A stretch of DNA of 64,000 nt from Ruficoccus amylovorans. GTDB taxonomy: Bacteria; Verrucomicrobiota; Verrucomicrobiia; Opitutales; Cerasicoccaceae. Position 1 is the first letter of the stretch, and each line of letters starts with the position of its first letter. The stretch is taken from positions 62,001-126,000 of the forward strand of contig NZ_JACHVB010000060.1 in the NCBI RefSeq assembly GCF_014230085.1, written 5' to 3'. A program made the translations under genes and the position numbers. This document shows, one piece after another, positions 9,379 through 19,448 of the stretch. The notes beneath the pieces are model-generated. The model worked only from the letters and a program-made list of their open reading frames with translations. It was not told the origin of the DNA and ran no database searches.

Positions 9379-9408
9379 TTGACTGACGGTTTACAAAGCA
9401 CGAATATA
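9379..9408 (+). promoter_or_regulatory. candidate sigma-70 promoter for the pseudopilin pair
   Basis: TTGACT at 9379-9384 is followed 18 bp later by AATATA (9403-9408), about 70 bp before the ATG at 9480. Match to consensus is moderate; no start site data. Confidence 0.35.
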
Positions 9409-9479
9409 TAGGCGACAAGAGAACCCCTGCAAACCCACCCTGAGCCTGGCTCATTTGTTCTCCTCTGACCATACCCCGC

Positions 9480-12400
9480 ATGAACCTTGATACGACAACT
9501 CAAGCTGTCTCGTGTCGCCACCCCAAGAGCCGGCAGTCCGGTTTCGCCTTGATCGTGGCGATCTCACTCATGGCGTTCATCCTGTTGCTGATGATCGCTA
9601 TGTCCACCTTCTCACGGGTCGAGATCTCGACCCAGGTGATGTCGAAGGCAAGGGAACAAGCCCGGCAAAACGCCATCCTGGGTGCCACACAAGCACTGGC
9701 CGAATTGCAGAAAATGACCGGCCCCGACCAGCGCGTAACCGTGTCTGCCGCGATCCTCGACACGACCCCGGCCGACACGGACATGACCGGCGTCGCCAAT
9801 CCGGCCTGGATCGGCGTCTGGGACGTGGACCCCGGAGCGGACCTGCTCAATTCCGACTTCAACCCGACCTCTGATTACTATGATTACGAAAACCGTCGCG
9901 AAACGCGTTTTCTGGGCTGGCTGGTTTCCGCTTCCAATCATTCGTCACTTACCAACCTGGACCACGCCTCCGCTGAAGTCAGCGCCAGCAACCTTGTGAC
10001 GCTGGCCGGAGAAAATCTTCCGCAGGGAAACCCGTCACGGGTGGATGTCGAAGTCGTCGATGTGGACTCAAATGACAAGGCCAAAGGTCGCTATGCCTAT
10101 TGGGTCGGTGCCGAAGGAACCAAGGCCAAGGCAAACCTGCTGGATAGGGGACGCGACGATATGCTGGCGGACATGACGCGTAAGAAGGCCAGCTTCATGG
10201 TCAACCAGCGCAACGCGGTCGAAGCCATCCAGAGCGAAGTCAGCGGGCTTGCCAATTTCCCCCAGTACAGCGATGAGTTTCCGAACCTCATCTCCAACGA
10301 ACACATCGCCAACCTCAGCTCCCTCGGCGGAAGTGTCTCCCGTCAGGAGATGGGCGAGGTGCTCAACGATGTCACAACCTATGGATACGGGCTGGTCACT
10401 GACACGCTGCGGGGCGGGTTCCGGACCGACCTGAGCACGCTCCTGCGCCAGGATGACTCCGGCGCGATGGCCTTCAGCACCGGGCTGCCCCGCTATACAC
10501 AGGCCGGCGGCTCCCATAGCTTTGTCAAATACCCCAACGGCACAGCCACGCACCCCATGCCCGCTGCCCCCACCTGGGAGCAGATGCGCTCTTACTTTCA
10601 CCTGGCGGACGACGACGGCCATCTCGAAGTACGCAAGCATACCGACAGCACCTACGGGCTCTACCCGGTCATCACCCGCTACTGGCTAAAAATCACCCCC
10701 GTCCTCAGACGCAACAACGTACTCGGGGATGTCATGATCTATAAAATCGCCCCCATCGTGGTCTTGTGGAACCCCTATAACGTGCCGTTGAGCATCAATG
10801 ACGACCTCTGGGTGGACTTTGCGCTGGAGCGTCGCTCCTCGGACCGTAAATCAGGCGTCTATCTCGGTAACGACTGGATCAAGCTGTATGATCCGGGCAA
10901 ACTCTTGGTGGAGTGCTTCGACCCGAGCGGATGGGGCGGCAACAGCCTTCCCTTTGGCAACACCAGCGCGCCGAACATTCTCGATAACGGCGACTTGTTC
11001 CGGTTCACCGATACGGTGGGCACCGAGTATACTGGTTTTTCCTTCCGCCTGCCAAGCGTCACCCTTGAACCCGGGCAGGTCCGCTCGTTCGGCGTGTCGG
11101 TTGACGGGGCTGATTACACCGGTAACAATCTACTGGCGACAGAGCCCGCCATGGTCTCGCCAAGCAGCGTGATTATGGAGAACAAGGACAGCACTGGAAG
11201 CCTCATCCGGGCCAGCGTGGAATGGTCCCAGGCGGACAACTCCCCTGAACAGCGCGAGATTTATTCTCCGAATTCGAATGCAAATCCGAATGCAATCTAC
11301 CGGGAGCAGGGAGCCATCCATTTCAATACCGACGTCAAGTCGACAAACATGGACCAGCGTATCAACTCGTTCTACCTCACGCTGGGACTGCGCGATAATG
11401 GAGGTGACTCCCCCCAGATCGACGACTACGTCCAGCTCATCGAGCATGTAGAAGTCGCCAATCCCAATGCCCAGATGCAATATAACGCCCCGGGCCGCAC
11501 TGGGGAATGGCCGCGCAGTGAACGTAACACGGTGGCAGACACGAATAGCCGCGATACCGCCATCCTGCCCTACTTTGGTTTCTCAGATGAGAGCGGGATG
11601 GACAAGCACAGCATCATCTTTGATGCTGTCGCTGCCACTGGGATGACCTATCCGGACAACGACCTGGCCACCCCCGCCCAGACCGGACTCAAGGCTGGCT
11701 ACCGGATCAGCAAGCGCTGGCTGGTCGGCGAGAACTTCCGCGCCCCCCGGCAGATGAAAAACGCCGCCGACCCCGCTGGCAGTTCCAACGTCACCGCAGG
11801 CGCGCTCGGGGTTTACACCAAGTACGCCAATAACGGGCTATTCGGGCTTCCCTCACCAAACATCCAACTCGACCCGAGCACACTGGAGCCGATGTTCGGC
11901 CCGGGGATCGTGCAGGGAACGGGCTTGTCCAAGCTGTCTTTCTTTGACGTACCCCGCGACGGTACCGGCATCCTCTCCCTCGGTGCGCTCCAGCACATGC
12001 TCACCTCGGAGACAAACGCCAGCCATGCCTACGGGATCGGCAGCGGTACCGCCGATCCCCGCCTGCGGGACACCGCGAACTTTTACCTGACCAATGGATT
12101 CACCGGCGCACTCGACAATGAGCTTTCCCCGCTCGACGAGGCTTTTCTCCAAAACCATGCGCTCTGGGACGGCTTCTTTTTTTCCGGGCTAAACACCGCC
12201 CCCTCTCCCACCGAGGTACAGGCCGGAGAGCCGCTGCCCCTGAACTCCCGCTACTTCTACACCAGTAAACCGGACAACATCACCGATCTTTCGGACCCCG
12301 CCCTGACCGCCGAGTACCTCGGCGTGGACGGGATGTTCGACATCAACAGCACTTCGGTCAGCGCCTGGAAAGCCGTCCTGGGCGGGCTCAACCAGCTCAG

Positions 12401-13109
12401 CTACGACCCGGTCAGCAACACCATCGCCGCTGGCCTGGAGTACCCGGTCTCGCGCTTCAGCGATCCGCTGGCCGGAGTGGGCGGCACGACATCCGAGGTC
12501 TGGAACGGCTTCCGGCAGTTGAGTGACGCCGAACTCGAAAGCCTCGCCGAAGCGATCGTCGAACAGGTCAAGCGCAGGGGGCCGTTCTTCTCCCTGAGCG
12601 ATTTCGTCAACCGCCGCCTCGTCACCGGCAACACGGAAGAGGGCCTCTACGGCCCGCTGGAAGCTGCCATCCGCAACTCCGGCATCAACAACGCCATCGC
12701 TTCAGATCACTTCGACAACGGCAGTCTGCCCAATGGTGTAACTATCGGGGCCAATACGATTCCGCAGGTTTTCGAGGGAAGTATGAGCGACGGCATTGCC
12801 CAGTGGGTCAAGCAGGGCGACATACTCCAGGCCATCGCCCCGGTCATCTCGGCCCGCAGCGATGTCTTCCGGATCAGGAGCTATGGCGAGGTGCTCAACC
12901 CCGCGACCGGCGAAATCATGGCGACCGCCAGGTGCGAGCTGGTTGTGCAACGCCTGCCCGAGTACTTTGACAAGGACGCGAACGTTGACAGCGACAGGCC
13001 CTACACGTTCAACTCTACCACTGAAGAGTATGAGGAGACTCCCCTCTCCAGCGAAAACCGAACCTTCGGCCGACGTTACCAAGTCGTCGCTTTTCAATGG
13101 ATCAACTGA
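9480..13109 (+). CDS. giant pseudopilin-like protein (Verru_Chthon cassette protein A type)
   Basis: 1209 residues. Near the N-terminus a short positive leader ends in QSG, then FALIVAISLMAFILLLMIAM, a class III signal and pilin helix as cut by prepilin peptidase. The block ATQALAELQKMTGPDQRVT after it is characteristic of the large Verru_Chthon cassette A and PilX/GspK-like proteins of Verrucomicrobia. The rest is a long periplasmic or surface domain of unknown fold. In the best-known cassettes, B, C and D pilins lie alongside; here only the small protein at 13097 follows, overlapping by 13 bp, so the two are translationally coupled. Function probably lies in a type II or IV pilus-like secretion apparatus; this is inference. 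Confidence 0.75.
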   Translation: MNLDTTTQAVSCRHPKSRQSGFALIVAISLMAFILLLMIAMSTFSRVEISTQVMSKAREQARQNAILGATQALAELQKMTGPDQRVTVSAAILDTTPADTDMTGVANPAWIGVWDVDPGADLLNSDFNPTSDYYDYENRRETRFLGWLVSASNHSSLTNLDHASAEVSASNLVTLAGENLPQGNPSRVDVEVVDVDSNDKAKGRYAYWVGAEGTKAKANLLDRGRDDMLADMTRKKASFMVNQRNAVEAIQSEVSGLANFPQYSDEFPNLISNEHIANLSSLGGSVSRQEMGEVLNDVTTYGYGLVTDTLRGGFRTDLSTLLRQDDSGAMAFSTGLPRYTQAGGSHSFVKYPNGTATHPMPAAPTWEQMRSYFHLADDDGHLEVRKHTDSTYGLYPVITRYWLKITPVLRRNNVLGDVMIYKIAPIVVLWNPYNVPLSINDDLWVDFALERRSSDRKSGVYLGNDWIKLYDPGKLLVECFDPSGWGGNSLPFGNTSAPNILDNGDLFRFTDTVGTEYTGFSFRLPSVTLEPGQVRSFGVSVDGADYTGNNLLATEPAMVSPSSVIMENKDSTGSLIRASVEWSQADNSPEQREIYSPNSNANPNAIYREQGAIHFNTDVKSTNMDQRINSFYLTLGLRDNGGDSPQIDDYVQLIEHVEVANPNAQMQYNAPGRTGEWPRSERNTVADTNSRDTAILPYFGFSDESGMDKHSIIFDAVAATGMTYPDNDLATPAQTGLKAGYRISKRWLVGENFRAPRQMKNAADPAGSSNVTAGALGVYTKYANNGLFGLPSPNIQLDPSTLEPMFGPGIVQGTGLSKLSFFDVPRDGTGILSLGALQHMLTSETNASHAYGIGSGTADPRLRDTANFYLTNGFTGALDNELSPLDEAFLQNHALWDGFFFSGLNTAPSPTEVQAGEPLPLNSRYFYTSKPDNITDLSDPALTAEYLGVDGMFDINSTSVSAWKAVLGGLNQLSYDPVSNTIAAGLEYPVSRFSDPLAGVGGTTSEVWNGFRQLSDAELESLAEAIVEQVKRRGPFFSLSDFVNRRLVTGNTEEGLYGPLEAAIRNSGINNAIASDHFDNGSLPNGVTIGANTIPQVFEGSMSDGIAQWVKQGDILQAIAPVISARSDVFRIRSYGEVLNPATGEIMATARCELVVQRLPEYFDKDANVDSDRPYTFNSTTEEYEETPLSSENRTFGRRYQVVAFQWIN

Positions 13110-13933
13110 ACATGGAACCTCGTTTGACGAACATGTCACCCTCGTCTTGTTTCGCCCGTCCGGCACTTCTGGTCTTTCTCGCCGGCCTGCTCGGGACTTT
13201 GGCGGCCCACGCCGAAGAACCGGAACAGATCTCGGTCGAATTCCGAACGCTGGGCTGGGGCTTGCAGGACTCAAACCTCGTCGCTGGCAGCAACGACTCC
13301 CGCTTCAGTATTTTAAATTCCCAAGTCAGCGGCCCTTACCGCTACGTGGGCCAACCGACGATGTACATCTACCGGGGCAGCGCCCTCCCCCCCAAAGATG
13401 ACATGCTGGACCAGGGACTCGAATCCGCCGAAGCAGACGCCCCCACGGCCACCCCGCCGGGAACGCCCCTGCCCCCACCCAAGCCGATCGCGCGCATCCC
13501 CAACCTGAAAAACCGGCAAAAACTCCTGATATTTTTCCTCCCGAACACCGACCGGAGCAACGGGCAGGCGTATAAAATCCTCACCTTTGACGACTCAGGG
13601 GTAGACCGCAAAGAACCGGGAATCGAATTCTACAACTTCTCCGGGCAGCAACTCGCGCTCAAGATACTGGACGATGTCCATAGCGTGGCGAACGGCCGAG
13701 TCACCTACATCAAGGTCAAGCGCGAGGTCAGCAAATCCGTGATCGCTGTCGCCGTCACCACCCCCAAGCCCGAAATGGTTTATGTCTCGCGTTTCCGGCT
13801 GAAACAGGACCAACGGATGATGTTCCTCGCCATCCCGGACAGCTCCGGCAGCAACGGTGGGGTCAAAATTGTTTCGATGCTCCAGTCGCTTGAGCCATCC
13901 TATTCCGGCCCCCAGGATCTTCCCATTAATTGA
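13097..13933 (+). CDS. secreted protein of unknown function, coupled to pseudopilin
   Basis: 278 residues from the ATG that overlaps the pseudopilin gene; ATGs at 13112 and 13133 are also possible. A signal peptide (ARPALLVFLAGLLGTLAAHA) precedes a mature domain with beta-rich segments such as ISVEFRTLGWG and a Pro-rich linker near residues 115-140. I recognise no family by name; the overlap shows it is made together with the giant pseudopilin and probably works with it at the envelope. Confidence 0.7.
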   Translation: MDQLNMEPRLTNMSPSSCFARPALLVFLAGLLGTLAAHAEEPEQISVEFRTLGWGLQDSNLVAGSNDSRFSILNSQVSGPYRYVGQPTMYIYRGSALPPKDDMLDQGLESAEADAPTATPPGTPLPPPKPIARIPNLKNRQKLLIFFLPNTDRSNGQAYKILTFDDSGVDRKEPGIEFYNFSGQQLALKILDDVHSVANGRVTYIKVKREVSKSVIAVAVTTPKPEMVYVSRFRLKQDQRMMFLAIPDSSGSNGGVKIVSMLQSLEPSYSGPQDLPIN

Positions 13934-13996
13934 TCCCGGAATCAGTCTCCGGCAATCTTCAGGAAAGAGAGCCCGAGGTCAGCCTGGGAGTAAAGT

Positions 13997-14065
13997 GAGC
14001 CCGGCTCGCCCTCGCCACCGGGCTCCAGCAGCGATGAGCAGCTCCCACCGGAGGACAACCTCCGG
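13997..14065. terminator. two hairpins between convergent genes
   Basis: GAGCCCGG (13997-14004) pairs with CCGGGCTC (14018-14025), and CCGGAGG (14048-14054) pairs with CCTCCGG (14059-14065) around ACAA. They lie between the plus-strand secreted protein and the minus-strand GH36 gene. Neither has a T tract. Confidence 0.5.
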
Positions 14066-14080
14066 CAGGACGAGGGTACA

Positions 14081-16210
14081 CTATTTTCCAAAGAGGAAAG
14101 CGTACCCCCGGTAGGCGGGACCGTTTGGCAGAATCAGCCTTCCGCCTGTCAAAACCGGTTCGCCACAACTGGTGTCAGCGAGGCTGAGGGCCAGCGTCCG
14201 GCAGGCGCTCGCGGGGAGTTCGATTACGAGTTCTTCCTCCGGCAGACCGTCAAAGGCATGCACAACCAGCAGGGCGCGTTCGCCCTTTTCATCTTCGCGC
14301 CAGATGCCCTGCCAACCCGTCGGATTATTCCAGTTATCGGGCGTCTGGCCGAGGAAGCGGGTATGCCCGTCCTTGATAATCGGGGCAGCCGACTGGTAGA
14401 AGGCCACCGCCTCCTTAATCAGGTCCATCTGCCCATCCGACAAATCATGGACCGGTCCCGAAAGACACATCCTCCCGTAGAGCGCAGCCGTTAGCGAGTA
14501 GATCAAACGCTGGTCGTCGTCCTCCGGGTACAACACTGCCCAGATCTGGGATTGGCGGGGCGGGATAAGGTAGTGCATCTGCCGCGCGATCACCGGGATG
14601 TTGCGGGACTCGTGCGCGTCCGAGAAAGAGCTCATGCTGGTGAGCGCCATCATGGAAGGCTCCAGCCGGTGTCCCCCCGAGGAGCAGTTCTCAATCACCA
14701 GGTCTTTGACGGATTCGCGAATTCGCTTAAAAGTGGCATGAATGCCGTTCACGTGCTGCCGCAAGCCTTCGCCGATTGAGTCCGGATGGTCGCAACCGAT
14801 ACCGATGGTATCGTTGTAATCGACCTTCAAATACCCCAGTTGGTTCTCGTTGAGGAAGTCGATAAGTTTTTTCCCCAGATAGTCCTGCACCCAGGCATCG
14901 TTGAGATTCCAGAAACGGCGGCTGCCAACCCGGAGTGGCTTGCCCTCGCGCTGCAAATGATGGGCGCTTTCCTCAAATGCTTTCGAGCCGGGGTTGCAGA
15001 CCTCGAACTCGAACCAGATGCCGGGCGTGAATCCCATCTCACGTAATTGCCGGCAGGTCGCCCCGATGCCGTCGGGAAACTTCTGCCTGTCCACGATCCA
15101 GTCGCCATTCGACTGCATGGTCGCTTCGGCCGGGCGCACCGCCCAGCCGTCGTCGATGACCAGGTAGCGGATGCCAGTGCCGAGCAGTCGCCGAGCCAGC
15201 GCCAGGGTCTTGTCATGGCTGGGCGAGCCCCAGTTCGTGCACCATTCATTAAAAATCACGGGCAAATCCGCCTCGGAGGGCGGAGGCTCTGGCAGCAGCA
15301 GCTCCTGCATCCGTACCAGCTTACCGGTCAGGTCGCTTAGTTCGCCCTGCACGCAGGCCAGATGTGCGACCGGTGTGCTCATTCGCTCTCCGGGCTGGAG
15401 AACTTTTTTCCAGTGCCCGAACTCGTAGTCCGCCAGCCCGCCGGAGAGGGACAGTTGGTCACCGCGTCGGGAGACCTCCATCTGCCAGGAGCCGGCCCAG
15501 GCCAGTTGCGCCCCCCAGAGCACCCCCGCCCCGGTGTCTTCAACCGCGACGAAGGGGAAGAACTTCCGAACCGGCATCGTGCCAACCTGGCCGAAGCGCT
15601 CCGAAACCAGGTTGAACCCCGACCAACTGCGCTCCAGGTGAAGAGCCTCCACCGATTCACTGCACAAGCGGCCTTCATTGCTCCACCAGGAGCGGAAACG
15701 ATGGACTTTCAAGCGCCCGGGCGCATCGTCGCTGACAAAAGGCGTGATACCGGACAATACAAAGCTCGACAGCATTTCGAGCGTGAGCGGGCTTTCGCCT
15801 TGATTGATAACGGTGCTCCAGGCGAGCAAGGTACCCTCGACGGGACCCGCTTCGAGGTGTTGCTCGACCACCAGCCCATGCCGCTCATCCTGAAAACGCG
15901 TGACGATGCCAGTCGCCCCGACCTCCTCCCCCACAAAGGCCAGATTCTCCACGCTGGCGCTGTCCTGCATGGTCATTCCGCCCGTGAAGTTGACCTGCAA
16001 GTGGTCGCTTGCCAGCTTGAGTTGCACCATGCTGTCCGGCACCTCCACAATCGGTTTGATGACCTTGCATTCGGGTCGCCCCGTGATGCTCTTGCGATGT
16101 TCGACCTTCCGGCTTTCCGCCTCGGCCGGGCACAGGTGCAATTCGGTCTTCCCGGATTCGTGGGTGACCCGCTCAATCAGCAGGCCGTTTAAGGTCAGGC
16201 GTCTATTCAT
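14081..16210 (-). CDS. alpha-galactosidase, GH36
   Basis: 709 residues from the ATG at 16210; an in-frame GTG lies 15 bp upstream. An N-terminal beta-sandwich (about 1-310) is followed by the TIM barrel with the GH36 signature blocks: YLVIDDGWAV, LKVDYND (nucleophile Asp464), and NCSSGGHRLEPSM with SSFSDAHES carrying the likely acid/base. No signal peptide is seen, so it should act in the cytoplasm on imported alpha-galactosides, or possibly alpha-N-acetylgalactosaminides. It lies upstream-to-downstream in line with the sialidase-like and nucleoside hydrolase genes on the same strand. AGGACA/TGTCCT half-sites bracket the region just before the start. Confidence 0.9.
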   Translation of the reverse strand: MNRRLTLNGLLIERVTHESGKTELHLCPAEAESRKVEHRKSITGRPECKVIKPIVEVPDSMVQLKLASDHLQVNFTGGMTMQDSASVENLAFVGEEVGATGIVTRFQDERHGLVVEQHLEAGPVEGTLLAWSTVINQGESPLTLEMLSSFVLSGITPFVSDDAPGRLKVHRFRSWWSNEGRLCSESVEALHLERSWSGFNLVSERFGQVGTMPVRKFFPFVAVEDTGAGVLWGAQLAWAGSWQMEVSRRGDQLSLSGGLADYEFGHWKKVLQPGERMSTPVAHLACVQGELSDLTGKLVRMQELLLPEPPPSEADLPVIFNEWCTNWGSPSHDKTLALARRLLGTGIRYLVIDDGWAVRPAEATMQSNGDWIVDRQKFPDGIGATCRQLREMGFTPGIWFEFEVCNPGSKAFEESAHHLQREGKPLRVGSRRFWNLNDAWVQDYLGKKLIDFLNENQLGYLKVDYNDTIGIGCDHPDSIGEGLRQHVNGIHATFKRIRESVKDLVIENCSSGGHRLEPSMMALTSMSSFSDAHESRNIPVIARQMHYLIPPRQSQIWAVLYPEDDDQRLIYSLTAALYGRMCLSGPVHDLSDGQMDLIKEAVAFYQSAAPIIKDGHTRFLGQTPDNWNNPTGWQGIWREDEKGERALLVVHAFDGLPEEELVIELPASACRTLALSLADTSCGEPVLTGGRLILPNGPAYRGYAFLFGK

Positions 16211-16303
16211 ATCGCGATAGGACACGACATTTGTCCTGTCGCACAGAAATGTCAGCGGAAAAAGCGACCATCGAGATACGTCTTTTTCCGCGCACGCCGC
16301 GCC

Positions 16304-18064
16304 TCAACCGTCCGCGCCCGTCGGCCAGACTCCGTCTTTAATCTCACGCAGAACCAGCGCCCCGGGGTCGATTTCCGCATGCTTCATACGGACACGGTTC
16401 CAGGTGTAGAGCGCGTGGACAATGCCGTCCTCATCCTGAATGACAACGGGGTAGGAGAATTCCCCTGGCTCATCCTCCAGTACAAGCGCCGCGTACCAGG
16501 TATTACCGTCTTCGGAGACCGCGATGTTCAGTGGTGTGCGGGGGCCGCCCCACTTCCCCTTGGGGATGCCGCTGTGGTTATAAATGAGCAGGTGGCGGCC
16601 GTCCTTAAGCGTTACGGCGTCGATGCCGGAATAGTTGTTGGGCAGGCTCGTTTTTTCCGGTGCCGACCAGGTCACACCGTTGTCGTTCGACCAGCTTTGT
16701 ACAATCACTCCTGTGTGAGAGCGCGCCAGCGCCTGAAGCCGGCCGTCACGGTGAGTCAGAATGGTCGGCTGAATCGCGTCGATCTCACTCTTCGGTGTCA
16801 TGGCGGCAGGCAGCCAGGTTTTTCCGAAATCTTTTGTCCGGTCAAAGCTCATCCGGTTGCCGGAATTATCCGGGCAAATCAGCGTTCCGTCCTGAAGCAA
16901 AACGGGTTTGTTCTTGCTGGCTCCACGCACGCCCGGCGGCAGACGCTGCGGCTCGCTCCAGCTCTCGCCGCCATCCTCGCTCGTCATTAAAAAGCTCATA
17001 TCGAACTTTCCCCCCAGATAAAAAAGCAGCATTGGCCCTCCATCCGGATACTGGAACAGGACGGGGTTGAAACTCGCGCTGAGGGTGTTGTTCGGATAAG
17101 TGGCATGGGCGACTTCGCGCGGCTGACTCCATTCCATCCCGTCAAATTCGCTCTGCCAGATGCCGGAGTCGATATGGCCTTCGCGTGTTCCTCCGAACCA
17201 GGCCGCCACGACCGTGCCATCCTCCCGCTGCGCGAGTGTCCCGGCATGGCATTCCGGAGTCGGCGCGTTATCATAGACGAACTCAGCGGACAGCAATCCC
17301 GGCTGGTCCAGCAAGTGTTCGCCGGTCTCGCTGCCAATGTCGGTATTCGGACGGCCACTGACTTTGAAACGCTCGGGTTGGTTAACGTAAAGCCGGACAT
17401 TATCAAGCTTGCCATCAAAGCGCTGCCCGATGTTTCCCTCCGCGCGGTAATACCCGCCAATCGTCAGGGGGGCTGCGGTATCGGTCAGCGTTCCCATCTC
17501 GGGAGCGGAAGCCCACGAAACCACGCCATCCACCGCGAGTTGCGCATTGTAGAGCCATTGACTCTTGTCCCACATCGCCTCAATGTGGTGCCACTCTCCG
17601 TCGGCCGGGATCTTGTTTTTACTTGTCAGGCGCATCGAGCCTTTTGGCGTCCGGATCATAAATCCGACCTTGCCGTCCTCACGCAAGTAAAGCTGGTATC
17701 CGATCTCGCCATCGGTTTTGCGCACGAGCTGAGCTTGCTTCCCACTGCTGCCGAGCAGGACATCGGCTTCGATAATCAACGACCCGTAGCCACTTCCATC
17801 GTTGTCATGCCCGGTCAATACAGGCGCATCAGCGATAACCAGAGCCACGCCCCGGGAATCCGAAAGCCCCTCATTGTCCAGGTGAAGTACGCCGCCGCTG
17901 ATGTCCAGTTCGGATGGCGCTGAGCCAGCTTGCACCGGAAGCCCGGAAACCTCGCCTTCAAAATCCCAGGACGCGACCTCCCCGCTTCGGGGATTGGCTG
18001 CGGCCACACTCAGGCAAGGCAACAGACCGGCCAGGACAAACGACAGGGGACAAGCATGGATCAT
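16304..18064 (-). CDS. secreted LamG plus BNR sialidase-like enzyme
   Basis: 586 residues with a signal peptide (PLSFVLAGLLPCLSVAAA). Residues about 25-225 form a concanavalin/LamG module (VASWDFEGE, EWHHIEAMWD). The rest is a six-bladed sialidase-like propeller of the BNR_2 type: PTPECHAGTLAQ, AAWFGGTREG, and several Asp boxes (TSEDGGESW, TKDFGKTW, SNDNGVTW). Members of this group include exo-alpha-sialidases, but the Arg triad cannot be proved by eye, so the sugar released is open. It follows the nucleoside hydrolase and precedes the GH36 gene on the same strand. Confidence 0.82.
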   Translation of the reverse strand: MIHACPLSFVLAGLLPCLSVAAANPRSGEVASWDFEGEVSGLPVQAGSAPSELDISGGVLHLDNEGLSDSRGVALVIADAPVLTGHDNDGSGYGSLIIEADVLLGSSGKQAQLVRKTDGEIGYQLYLREDGKVGFMIRTPKGSMRLTSKNKIPADGEWHHIEAMWDKSQWLYNAQLAVDGVVSWASAPEMGTLTDTAAPLTIGGYYRAEGNIGQRFDGKLDNVRLYVNQPERFKVSGRPNTDIGSETGEHLLDQPGLLSAEFVYDNAPTPECHAGTLAQREDGTVVAAWFGGTREGHIDSGIWQSEFDGMEWSQPREVAHATYPNNTLSASFNPVLFQYPDGGPMLLFYLGGKFDMSFLMTSEDGGESWSEPQRLPPGVRGASKNKPVLLQDGTLICPDNSGNRMSFDRTKDFGKTWLPAAMTPKSEIDAIQPTILTHRDGRLQALARSHTGVIVQSWSNDNGVTWSAPEKTSLPNNYSGIDAVTLKDGRHLLIYNHSGIPKGKWGGPRTPLNIAVSEDGNTWYAALVLEDEPGEFSYPVVIQDEDGIVHALYTWNRVRMKHAEIDPGALVLREIKDGVWPTGADG

Positions 18065-18118
18065 ATCAATATCGGGAAAGATGAGGTCAGGTTTTCAGCA
18101 AAAACGCGATAGCGCGAT

Positions 18119-19117
18119 TCAGGCAAAGGCGGAAGAAAGGACAGAGCGGACAGGCTGCGAGACCAGTTGCTTCTGGACTTCGCAGACGCGCTCGCGCTGA
18201 CGTTCGTCCAGGGTCAGGTGAAAATGCTGACCGTCGCTGCGCTCCTCAAAACGAACAATCCCCTCCCGGTCAATCCGGGCGATCCCCGGACGGGAGAGCC
18301 CGAAGTACCCCTGCTCGGGGCGCACCGCGTAGAGCACCGCAGTCAAGTCCCAGGTGGGACGATCGTAGGGCATGGGCAAGTAACGTCCATAGGCGTGCAC
18401 GAGCGGATGCTCCGCACACCAGTTGAAATCATGTACCAGCGATGCCGCCGGATACAGCACCTGTAAGCCGATTTCGAGGCCGGAGAAGTAAATCGGGCGG
18501 GGGCAGGCTCCAATAAACGAGCAGGCACTGGCCACATCACAGCGGATATTGTACTCCCGGTTTTTCATGCTGAGGTTGGCCTGCACAGACTCGGAAAAAT
18601 CCGCTGCCATCATGACGACATGCTTTACCTTGCGAGCAAAAAGCTCCAGCCCGTCAAGCGCGCTGAACTCGTCCTCCCCGCTTTTGAAAAGATGTGCAAG
18701 GTTGGTCGAAAAACCGATCATCACAATGACCACGGACCGGTCTTCCGCCGCCGCCAGACGAGAGCGCAAAACGCTCACGGCATCCGGGTAACCACTCTGG
18801 GAGGGAACCGTGGTGGAAAACATCGCCGTGCCGTCTTCGCCCTTGAGGCCGACAACTTCCTCGATGAAATTTCCCTTCTCCGGCAGCGGAGTCACCCCGT
18901 CACGCACCTTCCCGACAGGGATGTGACCGTAACCATAAAATGTGTTAAAGAGGTCAACGAACGCTGGCGCATAAGGGTTGTCCTTGCTGACCACTACACC
19001 GATAAGCTCGCACTCTCCCCTGCTCTGGAATGCGTGCAGCATGGCCAACGCCAGAGCGTCGTCGATGTCGTTACCCATGTCGGTATCGAGAATTATTTGC
19101 ACCGGGGCTTTTATCAT
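18119..19117 (-). CDS. nucleoside hydrolase (inosine-uridine family)
   Basis: 332 residues from the ATG at 19117; an upstream TTG adds three residues. The N-terminal IILDTDMGNDIDDALAL holds the calcium-binding D-T-D-x-G-x-D-D motif of the IUNH family. Later VVIVMIGFSTNLAHL matches the conserved G-x-x-T-N-x-A block. It hydrolyses an N-ribosidic bond or a related glycoside. In Verrucomicrobia such genes are often found among glycan genes, and here it leads the sialidase-like and GH36 genes. Substrate uncertain. Confidence 0.88.
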   Translation of the reverse strand: MIKAPVQIILDTDMGNDIDDALALAMLHAFQSRGECELIGVVVSKDNPYAPAFVDLFNTFYGYGHIPVGKVRDGVTPLPEKGNFIEEVVGLKGEDGTAMFSTTVPSQSGYPDAVSVLRSRLAAAEDRSVVIVMIGFSTNLAHLFKSGEDEFSALDGLELFARKVKHVVMMAADFSESVQANLSMKNREYNIRCDVASACSFIGACPRPIYFSGLEIGLQVLYPAASLVHDFNWCAEHPLVHAYGRYLPMPYDRPTWDLTAVLYAVRPEQGYFGLSRPGIARIDREGIVRFEERSDGQHFHLTLDERQRERVCEVQKQLVSQPVRSVLSSAFA

Positions 19118-19448
19118 GGTCGGCAATTCAGGGAAGTGTGTGTGCGCCCGAACCGAGGCAAGGGGCGCGAAGCGGATGGGTTATCCAGCAGGCTTTCGGC
19201 ATCACCAAGCCTGGCTGATCGCGGGTTCGCATAGATAATATCATGAACCCGAAAATAAACAATATGACAGATCTGCTATGCGTAGTACATTCCTGCGCGC
19301 GCCGCGCCTCACCCGGCGCGGAACGACCGGCCAAAGAAAAACGACCGCCCTTGCCACCCCCTGCCCACGAATAGCATATGCATTCAAAAAACGTCCCCAA
19401 TCGCCTATTAATTTGACTCTCATTGAGATCATTCTACGGCTTACTGCT
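19118..19448. other. 331-bp divergent intergenic region
   Basis: It separates the minus-strand nucleoside hydrolase from the plus-strand AraC gene and probably holds their promoters. A perfect 7-bp hairpin, CCGCGCC (19302-19308) with GGCGCGG (19315-19321), is visible. No promoter is strong enough to call. Confidence 0.5.
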
